From assembly GCF_000447295.1 (NCBI RefSeq), contig NZ_KE650771.1:5477559-5541558 (forward strand): DNA of 64,000 nt. Reading direction: 5' to 3'. The stretch is from Fischerella sp. PCC 9431. Its GTDB lineage: Bacteria > Cyanobacteriota > Cyanobacteriia > Cyanobacteriales > Nostocaceae. Under the pieces are notes generated by a model. The model had not been told where the DNA came from. It was given only the letters and a program-made list of their open reading frames with translations, and ran no database searches. Of the stretch, positions 29,835 through 40,181 are shown in pieces (the stretch's first letter is position 1; each line of letters opens with the position of its first letter). The translations under genes were made by a program, and so were the position numbers.

Positions 29835-32800
29835 CTAATAACTATCGAATGGCAAAATAACAGTAAACTTTGTTCCCACTCCCACATTACTCTCCACAAA
29901 AATTTCACCCTGATGTAAATCTACACATTTTTTGACAATTGATAGTCCCAAGCCAGTACCTGGGATATTGCCAACATTTGCAGCACGATGGAAAGAGTCA
30001 AATAAAAGAGGTAAATCTTCTTTTGGAATACCAATTCCTTGGTCTTGTATTTCTAATACAATTCTATTTTTTTGCTCAGTCAGAGTAAATTTGACGATAC
30101 CACCGTTGACTGAATATTTGATCGCATTCGTGAGTAAATTTCTGAGAATGTGTCCCAGCAAATTTTTATCCACACGACAGCGCATAGATTCATATTCACA
30201 ATCAAAGGCGATCGCATTTTCTGTTTCATCTCCCGTGTCATCACCATGTTGGAATTCTTGGATTAAATCACGGCAGTACTCTACCAAATCTAATGAAGTT
30301 GGTTTAAAATCTAGTCTTCCCGCTTCTGCCTTACCAATTACCAAGACATCATTTAACATGTCAGTCATGTGTTTTACACTGCTTTTAATACGATGTATAT
30401 GGGATAGCTGTTTTTCTTGTGTCCATTTGTGGTGGTAGTGTTCGAGTAATTCTGAAGAAGAAAGAATGGTAGTTAACGGTGTACGGAATTCATGGGAAGT
30501 TATGGTTATAAAGCGGGATTTGAGTTCGTTGAGTTCTTTTTCCTTCTCTAAAGCTATTCTCAATTCCTGTTCTGCCTGTTTGCGTTCAGTAATATCATTT
30601 TGAATGCCGACGTAGTGAGTACACTTGCCATCATCATCAAACACCGGAGAAATACTTAACTCATTCCAAAATAAAGTACCATCTCGACGATAATTACGTA
30701 AGATTACAGTGCAATTTCTTGCTTGTTTAATGGCATTTCTAATTTCTTGTATTTCTGGTTGATTGGTATCAATTCCTTGTAAAAAACTACAGTTGCGGCC
30801 GATGACGTCTTCCCGATAATAACCAGTGATATGCTCAAAAGCAGGATTAGCATAGATGATTGGCATATTTGGCAGTCTGGCATCAGAAATCACAATACCA
30901 TTACTGCTAGCCTCGATCGCACGATTGCGTAAACGCAGGTTTTCTTCTATGCGCTTGCGTTCCGTAATATCTGTGGAAATACTACAAATGGCATAAGGGA
31001 CATTGCTGTCATCTTTCAATGGAAATTTAATAGAAAGATAAGTATGTAACCCATTATCTAGAGGAACAATTTCTTCAACCTCTGTTGCTGTGCCACTCAT
31101 AAAAATATTGTAATTATTGACTGCAAAATTGTCAGCAATATCACGGGGAAAAAAATTGTATATACTTTTATTTTTAACTTGATACTGAGTGAGTTGAAAT
31201 ACATTTTCATACTCACTATTAATCAGTAAATATCTGTTTTGAGTATCTAATACAGAAATAATGGCTGGAGAATTATCTAAAATTGCCTGTAGTATTTCTT
31301 GAGTTTGTCCTAATTCATATTCTGCGAGTTTGAGGTCATGAATATCTGTATTAGTGGCGAACCAATTTAATATTTTACCGTTATGATCTCGCTGAGGTAT
31401 AGCACGTGATAAATGCCAACGATATGTTTGGTCACTGACCCTCCGCCAGCGAAATTCTAATTCTAAAGGTTCACCTGTAACTATAGATTTTTGCCAAGCA
31501 TCAGAAAATTTAGAAACATCTTCAGGATGCACCCAATTTTGCCACTTCCAATCCAACATTCCTAGTTGATTACAACACAAATAATCTTGTATGCGTTGGT
31601 TAATATACTCTATACTTCCATCTGGTCGAGCAATCCATACTTGTTGAGGAATAGATTCTGCTAAGAAGCGAAAGCGTTCTTCACTTTTTTGGAAAGCTGC
31701 TTGAGTTTCTAAGCGATCGCTAATATCTTCAAAAGTTCCCAAAATACCAACGACATTACCTTCAGAATCATGTAGTGGCACTTTATTTGTTTCTATCCAA
31801 GCTTGTTTGCCATCCGCAGTTTGTATAGACTCAATCATGCGATACTCTGGTTTGGATGTATTCATCACCCTAGCATCGCATTCACGGTAAACATCCGATT
31901 CTTCTTTTTTCCAAGGTAAATCGTAGTCTATCTTACCGACAATATCTTCTGGACATTCAAGACCAGCAGTAACAGCAAAATTGCGATTACAACCTAAATA
32001 AACTGAATTTTTATCTTTCCAGAAAATACACTGGGGAATGCTATCCATCACTAACTGCAAAATTTGTTGAGATTGTCGCAGTTGCTTTTCAACTTGCTGA
32101 CGTTCAGCAATTTCGTACCTCAATTTCTGATTAATTTGCTGTAAAGCTTGTGTTCGCTGTTTGACTTTTGTTTCTAGTTCTAGATTTGCTTGTTTTTGTT
32201 GGGTTATGTCCCTTTGTATGGAAACAAAATGAGTGATTTTGCCTTCTTGATTTGCAATTGGGACAATATTAGCGTCAATCCAGTATGTATAACCTTTTTT
32301 GTGGTAGTTAATTAAATCTGCTCTAATTGGTAAGCCATTTGTCAGCGCCGCACGAATTCGCTTTAATTGGGTGCGATCAGTTAACTCACCTTGCAAAAAT
32401 CGCGGAGTTTTGCCTATAACTTCAGCACTTGTCCAGCCACTCATTCGAGTAAAAGCTTCATTGACGTAAACTATTAATGGTCCGAAAGGTTCATCAAGTG
32501 CATCAGCAGTAGTGATAATAATCGCATCATTGATATTTACAACTACTGATTCAAATAAACGCAGTTGTTCTGTTGTGTCTGTTGACTTATTTAGAGAAGA
32601 ACAGAGTATTTGTAATACCTGAGAAATAGTATTTAAGGTAATTAATCCAATTAATTGATGTTGCTCGTCAACAATTGGTAGTAAAGACAAATTATTTTCT
32701 CGTAAAAATAATAATAAATAAGCAATATTTTTGACTTGACTATATTCAAGGGTGATAATTGAAGTAGTCATGACTTGTGAAACTTGGACTGTTTGAAAGT

Positions 32801-33011
32801 CAAAGTCACAACAGACTAACCTCATTACATCTTGATTTGTAAAGCATCCTAGTAGCCGCATTTCATCTGTCACCAACACACAATCCGCTTGCTGTTGATT
32901 CATTAAGGTGACAACATCAAATAATGATGTGTCTGGTGTAACAGTTAGAGGAGAAAAATCAATTACAGAATCTGTTGATGATAAAGAGATAACTCTAGTT
33001 AAGGCGTGCAT
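29835..33011 (-). CDS. CBS-PAS multi-sensor histidine kinase
   Basis: About 1058 residues. Two CBS motifs come first (residues about 10-145, [17 protein letters not shown] and [16 protein letters not shown]), then a PAS with PAC ([21 protein letters not shown]), a short coiled coil, four more PAS modules (including [19 protein letters not shown], a LOV-like flavin-cysteine motif), and a HisKA/HATPase kinase with phospho-accepting histidine at residue 840 in [10 protein letters not shown] and N/G boxes [12 protein letters not shown] and GTGLGLSI. The GRNCSFLQG sequence carries the cysteine used by LOV photoreceptors, so blue-light or redox sensing is possible. No transmembrane segment is present. 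Start chosen at ATG 33011; a TTG at 33068 is the alternative. Output probably goes to the EAL regulator directly downstream. Confidence 0.93.
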   Translation of the reverse strand: MHALTRVISLSSTDSVIDFSPLTVTPDTSLFDVVTLMNQQQADCVLVTDEMRLLGCFTNQDVMRLVCCDFDFQTVQVSQVMTTSIITLEYSQVKNIAYLLLFLRENNLSLLPIVDEQHQLIGLITLNTISQVLQILCSSLNKSTDTTEQLRLFESVVVNINDAIIITTADALDEPFGPLIVYVNEAFTRMSGWTSAEVIGKTPRFLQGELTDRTQLKRIRAALTNGLPIRADLINYHKKGYTYWIDANIVPIANQEGKITHFVSIQRDITQQKQANLELETKVKQRTQALQQINQKLRYEIAERQQVEKQLRQSQQILQLVMDSIPQCIFWKDKNSVYLGCNRNFAVTAGLECPEDIVGKIDYDLPWKKEESDVYRECDARVMNTSKPEYRMIESIQTADGKQAWIETNKVPLHDSEGNVVGILGTFEDISDRLETQAAFQKSEERFRFLAESIPQQVWIARPDGSIEYINQRIQDYLCCNQLGMLDWKWQNWVHPEDVSKFSDAWQKSIVTGEPLELEFRWRRVSDQTYRWHLSRAIPQRDHNGKILNWFATNTDIHDLKLAEYELGQTQEILQAILDNSPAIISVLDTQNRYLLINSEYENVFQLTQYQVKNKSIYNFFPRDIADNFAVNNYNIFMSGTATEVEEIVPLDNGLHTYLSIKFPLKDDSNVPYAICSISTDITERKRIEENLRLRNRAIEASSNGIVISDARLPNMPIIYANPAFEHITGYYREDVIGRNCSFLQGIDTNQPEIQEIRNAIKQARNCTVILRNYRRDGTLFWNELSISPVFDDDGKCTHYVGIQNDITERKQAEQELRIALEKEKELNELKSRFITITSHEFRTPLTTILSSSELLEHYHHKWTQEKQLSHIHRIKSSVKHMTDMLNDVLVIGKAEAGRLDFKPTSLDLVEYCRDLIQEFQHGDDTGDETENAIAFDCEYESMRCRVDKNLLGHILRNLLTNAIKYSVNGGIVKFTLTEQKNRIVLEIQDQGIGIPKEDLPLLFDSFHRAANVGNIPGTGLGLSIVKKCVDLHQGEIFVESNVGVGTKFTVILPFDSY

Positions 33012-33068
33012 AGATAATTGCAGATAATTGCAATAGCCTTTAGCAAACAAATCAGGTGAAGACAGCAA

Positions 33069-33419
33069 TTTTTACTATCTCCTAACGTTTGGTTAGCTAA
33101 ATTTGTAATATTTACCTGCAAAAGATATTTGCAAAGTATTTAAATATATTCTATTAAAAGTTTTTAATATTACTAACTTCAACAGTATTACTACTTAAAA
33201 ATTTCGGGAATGGGGAAAGGGATCGGGGATTGGGGACAAAACAATTAAAAATTAAAAATTAAAAATTAAAAATTGGGAAGAGGGAATTGGGAATTGGTTT
33301 ATTCTCCCTGCACCCTGCTCCCTGCTTCCTTGTCTCCGTTGTCTTCCTTATCCCCGATCCCCGATCCCTTTTCCCTTATCCCCGATCCCCTTTCCCTTGT
33401 CCGCGATCGCCAATCCTCA
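33069..33419. repeat. Spacer with simple repeats
   Basis: The 351-bp gap upstream of the kinase gene contains an AT-rich promoter-like half (33069-33210), then GGGGAATGGGGAAAGGGATCGGGGA iterations, five AAAAATTAAAAATTAA units (33243-33275), and CCCGATCCCCGATCCC/TTTCCCTTATCCCC iterations. No gene was recognised. Confidence 0.75.
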
Positions 33420-36155
33420 TTAAATTCCCGCAGTGCGTTCGCCGTAACGTAACAGCCTTTCGATCGCCACTAAACGATTTTCCCAGGCTTTGACTTGATA
33501 GGGTTCATTTACAGATTGCGATCGCATCCAGACCCGAAATTGAGACTGGAAACGAGCCAGAGTTGCTTTTGCTAGCCTAAATTTACTTGCACTTGGTTCA
33601 GCAGCTAGTTGATTTAAAGCGCTTTGTAAAACTTCTGCTTGAGTGTTGAAGTCCGAAACTGCGATCGCTGATAATTTTAGTTCGTCGTTTCGAGAAACAA
33701 ATTTCCATTCATTAACCAAGGCATTATAACGAGCAGCAGCAGCAGCAAAAGGCTGACGAGAGGGAATCGGTTCTTTTTGTGTACCTTGTCTTCTACCTTG
33801 AGTGCGACTGAAAACTTTGTGCAATTCGTTGTTAAAATTCTCAGCAGCAAACAGAGCATAACCACTAATTGGCAAATCCCTGACTAATTGGATTTGGTCA
33901 AACGCTCCGATAGTCGGTAAAGAAAGCAGACGAATTCCTGGTACTAGTAACGTAGAACCTAATTTTGGAGAAGCAATCCAAGGTTGTGCCAATCGCTCAA
34001 AGCGGAGGGTATCTTGAGCATAGGTCATGGGAATTATCATATCTACATCACCTTGTCTTGCCCAGACTTCCCAATTTTGTTGAATTTTCTGAATGCGTTC
34101 TTGTTCTGGTAAGGGAAATACCGCTACTGATAATATCAAGTTCGGTCTTTTCGCCCGCAAATTCTGGGACAATTCCGCCACAAAGCTATTTACCTGCTGA
34201 GTACGAAATTCTGTCCATTTTTGCCACAATTCTCTTTGGCTAGGAGAAATATTGATTGGATCTACACCTGTCAGTTGCTGAAACTTGGCTCTTGCTGCTT
34301 TACCATAGCCGTAAGTCCTTCCTGCACTTGGATCTTGAAAAGGATAGCGAATATAGTCTAGCTGTAGACCATCAACTTTATAGCGAGTAACAATTTCCTC
34401 ATACAGTCGCTGTAAATATTGTCGTACTTGTGGATTAGCCTGGTCAAAGAAGGGTTTACCTTGACCTTGGGGAATCATTTGACCACGCTGATCATAGTTT
34501 GCCCAATCTGGATGAGCAGCAAGCACTGGCCCAGGATAATCAGGTTTAAGATTGAGAATTTTATTGTGGCGTTGATTACCAGCCGCGAAAGTCCAAACCC
34601 AAGCGTGTAATTCCATACCTCGCTGATGGGCTAATTTCACAGCTGCTGCTAGGGGGTCCCAACCACGAATCAGAGGATTTTGCTGGGGTGCAACTTGACT
34701 AGGATAGATGGTGTAACTAGAGTTGACTGTTTCAAAAAATACTGTGTTGAATCCTGCTTGAGCCAAACGATCAAAAATTTTAGCTAATCCCTTTTCGCTA
34801 CCAGCCCGCACGATTGTACCCCGGTCAAGCCAGATCGCTCGGATTTCTGGTTGAGCTAATCTTTGATCAACAGGAAATTGTTGCCATAACGAAGACTTGG
34901 CCATGAGCCAATTTGAGCGTGCTTGAGCATATTGTTTTTGAGCGATCAACTGTGGCAAGTTTTTGACAACTTCCCTTGCTCGTGCTATCACCTGCTGAGT
35001 ATTCTGGACTGGTGCGCCAGATTTCACCGAAGCAAATTCTGCTTGCTGTACCTTGACAACTTGAGAATTACCATTTTGTACCGCAGCAGCTAGGTGAGCG
35101 CTTTCCACTCGACCGATGAGATTTTCTAATTGTTGTTGGAGAGCGATCGCTTCGTTACGACTAATCGGTGCATTAGATTTAGGTTCTACATCCAAACGCA
35201 CTTTCTGTTCAAGTTGGTCAATAGCTTCATCCGAACGCGGGAATGTAATTTTAGGTAAAGGTCTGGGTTGGGGAGCAGTGGCTGTAATTTGAGGAGGTGG
35301 TGTACTGGGAGTGGGAATGGAAGATTTGCTTGGAGTCGGGGGAACACCTGCATTGACAGAAGTGCTAGCAATAACGGAGGTAGAGCAGTTTGATGAACCT
35401 CCTGGTACTTTATTAATAAAGATAGAAAACTTTTTGAGATGACGATGGAGTGCAGCTTTTAACCAAGCAGTATCTGTCTGCACACCAGAAGCAGCATCTA
35501 CTCCCCAACGCCAACCTAACAAAGTAGAGCGTTCTGTAGTTAACACTGCTGGGAGTTTATCTTGAGCATCCCAAACAGCACCTGCTTGTGACGCCATAGC
35601 ATTGGGAACCATGACACCACCACGCACCGTACCCAGCAGATCATCTTGGTTATCGAAATCACGTGTAATTGCTGATGACGGTTGTAATCTCTGGGGAGAG
35701 TTGAGGCTAAATCCCCAATATCCACCTAACAAAGATTCCAGTAGTTGACGTACTCCTGGCGCTGATGAACTCCCCACCGGACCACTAGCAATCAAACGTC
35801 CACCATTTCTCATCCATTCTTCGAGAGCGATCGCTTGTACTGGTGAAATACTCTCTACGTTTGGCAAAAATAACACCGGGCGATCGCCCCAATCTGCTGC
35901 ACTTTTTACGCTATCTAAAGAAATTACACAGTACTTAGCTCCGATTGCTTTTAACCGATTTTCGATTCCCGCCCATTGACTGGCATTTTCTTGGGTATGG
36001 ACAATACTAAATACAGGCTCTTCACCAGTTGCAGCGATTGCTGGTGCGATCGCCATGAAATTGTACAGTATAAATATAAATTTGATTTTAAAAATAAATA
36101 ATCCAGTTGTTTTGATATTTTTTAATTTATTTTTTTTTATCTTTTTATTTAGCAC
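33420..36155 (-). CDS. Secreted DigH-like glycoside hydrolase (GHL10/DUF187) with N-terminal GATase-like region
   Basis: A 911-residue exported protein. A GTG at 36155 is preceded by GTGAGGAG eleven bases upstream and gives a lysine-rich n-region plus hydrophobic core ending IAPAIAATG, a plausible signal peptide. Residues about 45-245 look like a class I amidotransferase-like fold (PVLFLPNVESISPVQAIALEEWMRNGGRLIASGP). After a P/S/T-rich linker and a coiled region comes the glycosidase TIM barrel (EIRAIWLDRG, GFNTVFFETVNSSYTIYPS, GMELHAWVWTF, VDGLQLDYIRYPF, MIIPMTYAQD) of the GHL10 family, related to E. coli DigH, which cleaves denuded peptidoglycan strands. A helical tail follows. Cell-wall remodelling at septa is a likely job, by inference from DigH. 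Confidence 0.88.
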   Translation of the reverse strand: MLNKKIKKNKLKNIKTTGLFIFKIKFIFILYNFMAIAPAIAATGEEPVFSIVHTQENASQWAGIENRLKAIGAKYCVISLDSVKSAADWGDRPVLFLPNVESISPVQAIALEEWMRNGGRLIASGPVGSSSAPGVRQLLESLLGGYWGFSLNSPQRLQPSSAITRDFDNQDDLLGTVRGGVMVPNAMASQAGAVWDAQDKLPAVLTTERSTLLGWRWGVDAASGVQTDTAWLKAALHRHLKKFSIFINKVPGGSSNCSTSVIASTSVNAGVPPTPSKSSIPTPSTPPPQITATAPQPRPLPKITFPRSDEAIDQLEQKVRLDVEPKSNAPISRNEAIALQQQLENLIGRVESAHLAAAVQNGNSQVVKVQQAEFASVKSGAPVQNTQQVIARAREVVKNLPQLIAQKQYAQARSNWLMAKSSLWQQFPVDQRLAQPEIRAIWLDRGTIVRAGSEKGLAKIFDRLAQAGFNTVFFETVNSSYTIYPSQVAPQQNPLIRGWDPLAAAVKLAHQRGMELHAWVWTFAAGNQRHNKILNLKPDYPGPVLAAHPDWANYDQRGQMIPQGQGKPFFDQANPQVRQYLQRLYEEIVTRYKVDGLQLDYIRYPFQDPSAGRTYGYGKAARAKFQQLTGVDPINISPSQRELWQKWTEFRTQQVNSFVAELSQNLRAKRPNLILSVAVFPLPEQERIQKIQQNWEVWARQGDVDMIIPMTYAQDTLRFERLAQPWIASPKLGSTLLVPGIRLLSLPTIGAFDQIQLVRDLPISGYALFAAENFNNELHKVFSRTQGRRQGTQKEPIPSRQPFAAAAARYNALVNEWKFVSRNDELKLSAIAVSDFNTQAEVLQSALNQLAAEPSASKFRLAKATLARFQSQFRVWMRSQSVNEPYQVKAWENRLVAIERLLRYGERTAGI

Positions 36156-36446
36156 TTCACTATTTACTCCTCACTTAATATTAGTCATTAGTCATTGGTC
36201 ATTGGTCATTAGTAATTAGTTGGTAGTTAATTTCAACAATCAACAAACAGAAGGAGCGCCGTTTTTCCATATCCCGCGCTTGGGTTTAACTCCCGTATCT
36301 CTGACCACACAAGTCGTCTTTCTATGACTCAAATAAATCAAACAATCTACTTCAACAGACTTTAGCTGTGAGACTGCGATTTGAATCACAAGCGGGTTTT
36401 TTGAAAGTTTGGAATGCTCCCCAATAAACAACAACCAACAAACCAA
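36156..36446. other. Repeat-bearing spacer, doubtful short ORF
   Basis: A 291-bp gap. It contains ATTAGTCATTGGTCATTGGTC simple repeats (36180-36215). A 68-codon minus-strand ORF at 36240-36446 begins immediately after the stop of the upstream radical-SAM gene but has no recognisable domain, is cysteine-rich by chance-like placement and overlaps repeat sequence. I do not call it a gene. Confidence 0.5.
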
Positions 36447-37772
36447 TTATTTAATACAGGTCTCTATTAGTTCCTCAACTCCAGCAACAGGAAAGATCTT
36501 GGTATCCAATTGACGGGCTAATTCTTTCATATTTATATCATCTAAAAACACCAATTCACCATGCTTTAGCATGACACTTGGTAGCAAGATGCCATCTCCT
36601 AAATCTTGCCCTTGTAAATTTAACAATAAATCATGACCAGTGAGCAAGCCTGTCACGGATATATTTTGTCCCCAATAATCACTATTGAGAGCCTGCATAT
36701 TCACTTCTAAACCTTCTACTGAATTTAAGCGTTTGAGAATTGGTTGAAATGCTTGTTCAACAGCATTACCCACTACCCAAGTAAATCTTTTTTCTTCTTT
36801 GATTTTTGGCGGTAGTAATTGATCAGCAGTTTGCATAAACTGCTTGATAAACAAACGAATTGAACCGACGCCGTTATCGATTTGGGGATAGTCTTCATAT
36901 TCAGATTCACATGGTAATTCCTCTCCTGCGATTAAAAACCATTCATCAGCTAACCAAGCAAATGTAGAATTGAACTTTTGTCGAAATTGCTGCTGATGCG
37001 ATCGCACTTGTTGAATCACTTCTTGAGCTTTTTCTGGTGTCACTGGTATTAGTTCGTCTTCTGGGGGACGAAACTTGGTTAATCCCACTGGTACTACTGC
37101 TACCGAAGCAACAGCTGGCACTTCGTCAGTATAAAATGACGCTAAATCTCTCAAGGTTTGTTCCAGATGCTTACCATCATTTATACCAGGACACACTACT
37201 ACTTGGGCATGGATTTGCAGTCGCCTTTGTTGAAACCACTTGATGTGCTGCAAAATTTGTCCCGCGCGGGGATTTTTTAAGAGTCTAATTCTGACTTCGG
37301 GTTCTGTAGCATGAACCGATACATATAATGGAGACAGCCGCATTGCTTCAATACGTTGCCATTCCCGTTCTGTCAAATTAGTTAAAGTCAGGTAAGAACC
37401 ATACAAAAAGCTCAAGCGATAGTCGTCATCTTTGAAATACAAACTTGAACGCTTACCTGGTGGTTGTTGATCGATAAAACAAAACGGACAACGATTATTG
37501 CACTGAATTAAATTATCAAACAAGGCGGTTTCAAATTCTAACCCCAAGTCTTCGTCGTAGTCTTTTTCAATTTCCAGATGATGAGTTTTACCAGTAGCGT
37601 CTAAAACTTCTAATTCTAAAATTTCATCAGCGCACAAAAACTGATAATCAATTAAATCACGGGGAGGCGTACCGTTAATTTTAACGATCGCATCCCCAAC
37701 TTCAAAACCAATTTCTGCTGCAATAGAGTCAGGTAATACTTTAGTAATTCGAGCCGGACGAATATTAGTCAT
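36447..37772 (-). CDS. Cyanobacterial PDZ-radical-SAM protein (TIGR03279 / DUF512 family)
   Basis: A 441-residue protein with an N-terminal PDZ-like domain (ITKVLPDSIAAEIGFEVGDAIVKINGTPPRD), a radical-SAM-like cluster motif CNNRCPFC (CxxxCxxC) near residue 92, followed by FIDQQPPGKR, and a C-terminal DUF512 domain (PVTPEKAQEVIQQV; LLTGHDLLLNLQGQDLGDGILLPSVMLKHGE). This combination defines a conserved cyanobacterial iron-sulfur protein family also found in some anaerobes; its substrate is unknown. Cytoplasmic, no signal peptide. It lies between the glycosidase gene and uppP on the same strand, with repeat spacers on both sides. Confidence 0.92.
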   Translation of the reverse strand: MTNIRPARITKVLPDSIAAEIGFEVGDAIVKINGTPPRDLIDYQFLCADEILELEVLDATGKTHHLEIEKDYDEDLGLEFETALFDNLIQCNNRCPFCFIDQQPPGKRSSLYFKDDDYRLSFLYGSYLTLTNLTEREWQRIEAMRLSPLYVSVHATEPEVRIRLLKNPRAGQILQHIKWFQQRRLQIHAQVVVCPGINDGKHLEQTLRDLASFYTDEVPAVASVAVVPVGLTKFRPPEDELIPVTPEKAQEVIQQVRSHQQQFRQKFNSTFAWLADEWFLIAGEELPCESEYEDYPQIDNGVGSIRLFIKQFMQTADQLLPPKIKEEKRFTWVVGNAVEQAFQPILKRLNSVEGLEVNMQALNSDYWGQNISVTGLLTGHDLLLNLQGQDLGDGILLPSVMLKHGELVFLDDINMKELARQLDTKIFPVAGVEELIETCIK

Positions 37773-37774
37773 TC

Positions 37775-37984
37775 GATTTTAGATTTTAGATTTTAGATTT
37801 TAGATTTTAAATTTTAGGTTTTGGATTAACTCCACGGATAAATCTGCTTTCTTATACCATCAAGGAATAATCGATCATTGGTCATTAGCTTTAGGCTAAT
37901 GGCTATTGTACAGACGCGATGTTCCTCGCGTCTGTGCTAATGACTAATGGCTATTGTACAAACGCGATGTTCCTTGCGTCTGTG
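37775..37984. repeat. TTTTAGA tandem repeat and two GACGCGAT hairpin units
   Basis: First come six TTTTAGAT heptamer-type repeats (37775-37825). Then a module of about 57 bp (CTAATGGCTATTGTACA, AGACGCGATGTTCC, TCGCGTCTGTG) occurs twice (37897-37985). Each copy folds as a hairpin, AGACGCGA paired with TCGCGTCT. The same hairpin core appears at about 16115-16140 and 47315-47340, so this is a dispersed repeat family. Confidence 0.85.
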
Positions 37985-38905
37985 CTAAAGAATTCGTGCA
38001 CCAATTGCACCCAGAATTGCTGCTCCAAACCCCAGGCGATACCATACAAATACCCAGCTGCTCCGTCGTTGCAGGAACTTCAGCAACCAAGCAATTGATA
38101 GATAGGAAAACACGAAGGCTGAGGCGATACCGATCAATAATGGTACGAACATATGTGATTCTTGGAGTACGTCTTTAGTTTGAACAGCTGTCGCGATCGC
38201 TAGTGTTGGTAAGCCTAACAAAAATGAAAACCGAGCAGCAGTCTCTCGTTGCAAGCCAATAAATAGAGCTGTTGTCAAAGTTGAACCAGAACGCGAAGCT
38301 CCTGGTAGAAGGGCTATCATTTGCCCTAAACCTACAATAATCCCATCTTTAATTTCTACTTCTTGAAAGCCACGCTTGCGCGAGCCGAATTTTTCCGCTA
38401 AACCCAATAATATCGCCATCACGATTGACATGGCTGCAATCATCAAAGAACTTTCCAATTCAACATTTAAAATCTTGAGTACTAAACCACCTAATAGTGC
38501 AGGAAACGTCCCAATCGCGATCGCCACAAATATTTTCCACTCAGGTTCTTGCCATTGTTTATGCTGAAATGCTGACCAAGCACCCCCTAAGATGTTGCGA
38601 ATATCTTTCCAAAAATATATTATTACCGCAAAAACGCTGCCAAGCTGAATCGCATCAATAGCTGCTTTAGTCCATGTCACCTTCCAACCTAAAACGTCCC
38701 GAAATATGATCAGGTGGGCGGTACTGCTGATAGGTAAAAATTCTGTAATACCTTGGACTATACCTAAAATAAATCCTTGCACTATTTTCCCAATCAGGTT
38801 GGATTCACCTGCAACAGCATTACCAGCTGTTTGCATTAGATGATTTCCTACAGACAAAAAAAATTCTACTCCACCTGTTACAAACATTGTTCCCATTAAC
38901 CACAC
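37985..38905 (-). CDS. uppP: Undecaprenyl-diphosphatase (BacA/UppP)
   Basis: A 306-residue membrane phosphatase with the family signatures LGIVQGITEFLPISSTAHLI (glutamate and SS motif) and ALLPGASRSGSTLTTAL, and about eight hydrophobic helices. It converts undecaprenyl diphosphate to undecaprenyl phosphate, recycling the lipid carrier for peptidoglycan and polysaccharides, and confers bacitracin tolerance. The N-terminus is about 35 residues longer than in E. coli UppP and includes one additional hydrophobic stretch; a start at M24 (MQTAGNAV) is possible. The last codons overlap the GACGCGAT repeat at 37985. Confidence 0.96.
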   Translation of the reverse strand: MWLMGTMFVTGGVEFFLSVGNHLMQTAGNAVAGESNLIGKIVQGFILGIVQGITEFLPISSTAHLIIFRDVLGWKVTWTKAAIDAIQLGSVFAVIIYFWKDIRNILGGAWSAFQHKQWQEPEWKIFVAIAIGTFPALLGGLVLKILNVELESSLMIAAMSIVMAILLGLAEKFGSRKRGFQEVEIKDGIIVGLGQMIALLPGASRSGSTLTTALFIGLQRETAARFSFLLGLPTLAIATAVQTKDVLQESHMFVPLLIGIASAFVFSYLSIAWLLKFLQRRSSWVFVWYRLGFGAAILGAIGARIL

Positions 38906-39142
38906 TCCAGAAGTAGCTGCCTAACTTTAACGAATTATCCAACTTTACGTCTTGGGAGTCAGTTGTACCGGAAGAGTATTTTCTCAAAAATATTCCTACA
39001 GGAGGAATACAGGGATTGAAAATGTGATTTTCCTACTCAAAGTTCCCTGTAAGATAAAAGATATAATTATTATGCCCTAGGGGGGGATATTGGCTGTGAT
39101 ATCTTAAATAAGATAAAGTTAAGTAAACAATATTAATAAACT

Positions 39143-39901
39143 TTGGTTAACAATACATTGTCTTCATACACTGTTTCTACCAGTATAAAAACTGAGACGG
39201 AGACATTCTCCACTTCTGGGCATCACCATATGCAGGCGTCAAATCCGCTTGTAGTATTTGCTTCTGCTCGGCAAACCTGGTTAATTTTTGCAGCAGCTAT
39301 ATTTTTAGTATCCGTACCAGTATTTATCGAAGCGCCTCTGGTGCGATCGCTACCGTGGTTGAGTGTTGGTCTAACATTTTTATGGGTGTGGCTGAGTTTC
39401 TTATTAATGTCACGTTCCGTAACATATCATTGGGGTGATTTATTATTTGGGTTTAGCTGGAGTTGGTTAGCTGGTTCGATTTACTGGGGTTGGTTGCGTT
39501 GGGAACCTTTATGGCACTTACCAGTAGAAGCTATCGGTCTACCATTTGCCATATGGTGCTTGCGTCGCAATTGGGGAAAAGTCGGTAACTGGTTTTATTT
39601 GGGTTCTTTACTTGGTACTGCCTTAACTGACGTGTATTTCTACTTAGTAAATTTAATGCCACACTGGCGACAAATTATGCGAGTAGAACCAGAATTTGTG
39701 CCATTAATTTTACATAATGCTGTAGCACAAGTAGAAACCCCTTGGGGAGTTGCTTGGGCATTAATTCTTGCTATGGTTCTGACAATGGTAGGAATTTTAC
39801 CTTTGGGTAGAAGACAGTGGCACTGGTACGCTTTTGGTGGAGCGGTCTTAAGTACGATTTTAGTAGATAGTTTATTTTTGTTAGCTGCCCTTTTAGCCTA
39901 A
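39143..39901 (+). CDS. DUF3120 membrane protein
   Basis: A protein of up to 252 residues with six to seven hydrophobic segments: [40 protein letters not shown], a tryptophan-rich [24 protein letters not shown] stretch and two C-terminal helices. It matches the DUF3120 family, found in cyanobacteria; function unknown. The open frame begins with a TTG at 39143; an ATG at 39230 ([12 protein letters not shown]) would remove a hydrophilic 29-residue leader and keeps all membrane segments, and may be the true start. It is divergent from uppP with a 237-bp AT-rich gap that holds no other recognised feature. Confidence 0.87.
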   Translation: MVNNTLSSYTVSTSIKTETETFSTSGHHHMQASNPLVVFASARQTWLIFAAAIFLVSVPVFIEAPLVRSLPWLSVGLTFLWVWLSFLLMSRSVTYHWGDLLFGFSWSWLAGSIYWGWLRWEPLWHLPVEAIGLPFAIWCLRRNWGKVGNWFYLGSLLGTALTDVYFYLVNLMPHWRQIMRVEPEFVPLILHNAVAQVETPWGVAWALILAMVLTMVGILPLGRRQWHWYAFGGAVLSTILVDSLFLLAALLA

Positions 39902-39902
39902 G

Positions 39903-40155
39903 ATGCAAGTTGGGCATTGGGCAATGGGCAATGGGCATTGGGAATTGGGCATTGGGAATTGGGCATTGGGCATTGATATGTGTCAAAGATTTACTCTTAT
40001 CCGTCTACACAACAATATAAGTATTCAAACTGATACCAATTTAATATGAAGACGCATACAAAGACCCCACCCGCGCTAACGCGCACCCTCCCCTTCGCAA
40101 GGGCAGGGTTGGGGAGGGGTAAAATTCTATGCAGTTTCACGAAGAATTGGTATGA
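39903..40155. repeat. GGGCATTG repeats and GATACCAATT-bounded element
   Basis: 39905-39976 is a run of TTGGGCAATGGGCATTGGG units. 40031-40155 is bounded by GATACCAATT and AATTGGTAT in inverted orientation and contains an inner inverted repeat ACCCTCCCC / GGGGAGGGG with CGCGCTAACGCGC. It resembles a small non-autonomous element; one end of the same type is seen near 24785. Confidence 0.7.
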
Positions 40156-40181
40156 CATAACAAATATGTATCAGGATTTTT

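Noticed and set aside
36240..36446. 68-codon ORF before the glycosidase gene
   Set aside because: No domain, no conservation signal visible, partly in spacer; kept only as a remark.
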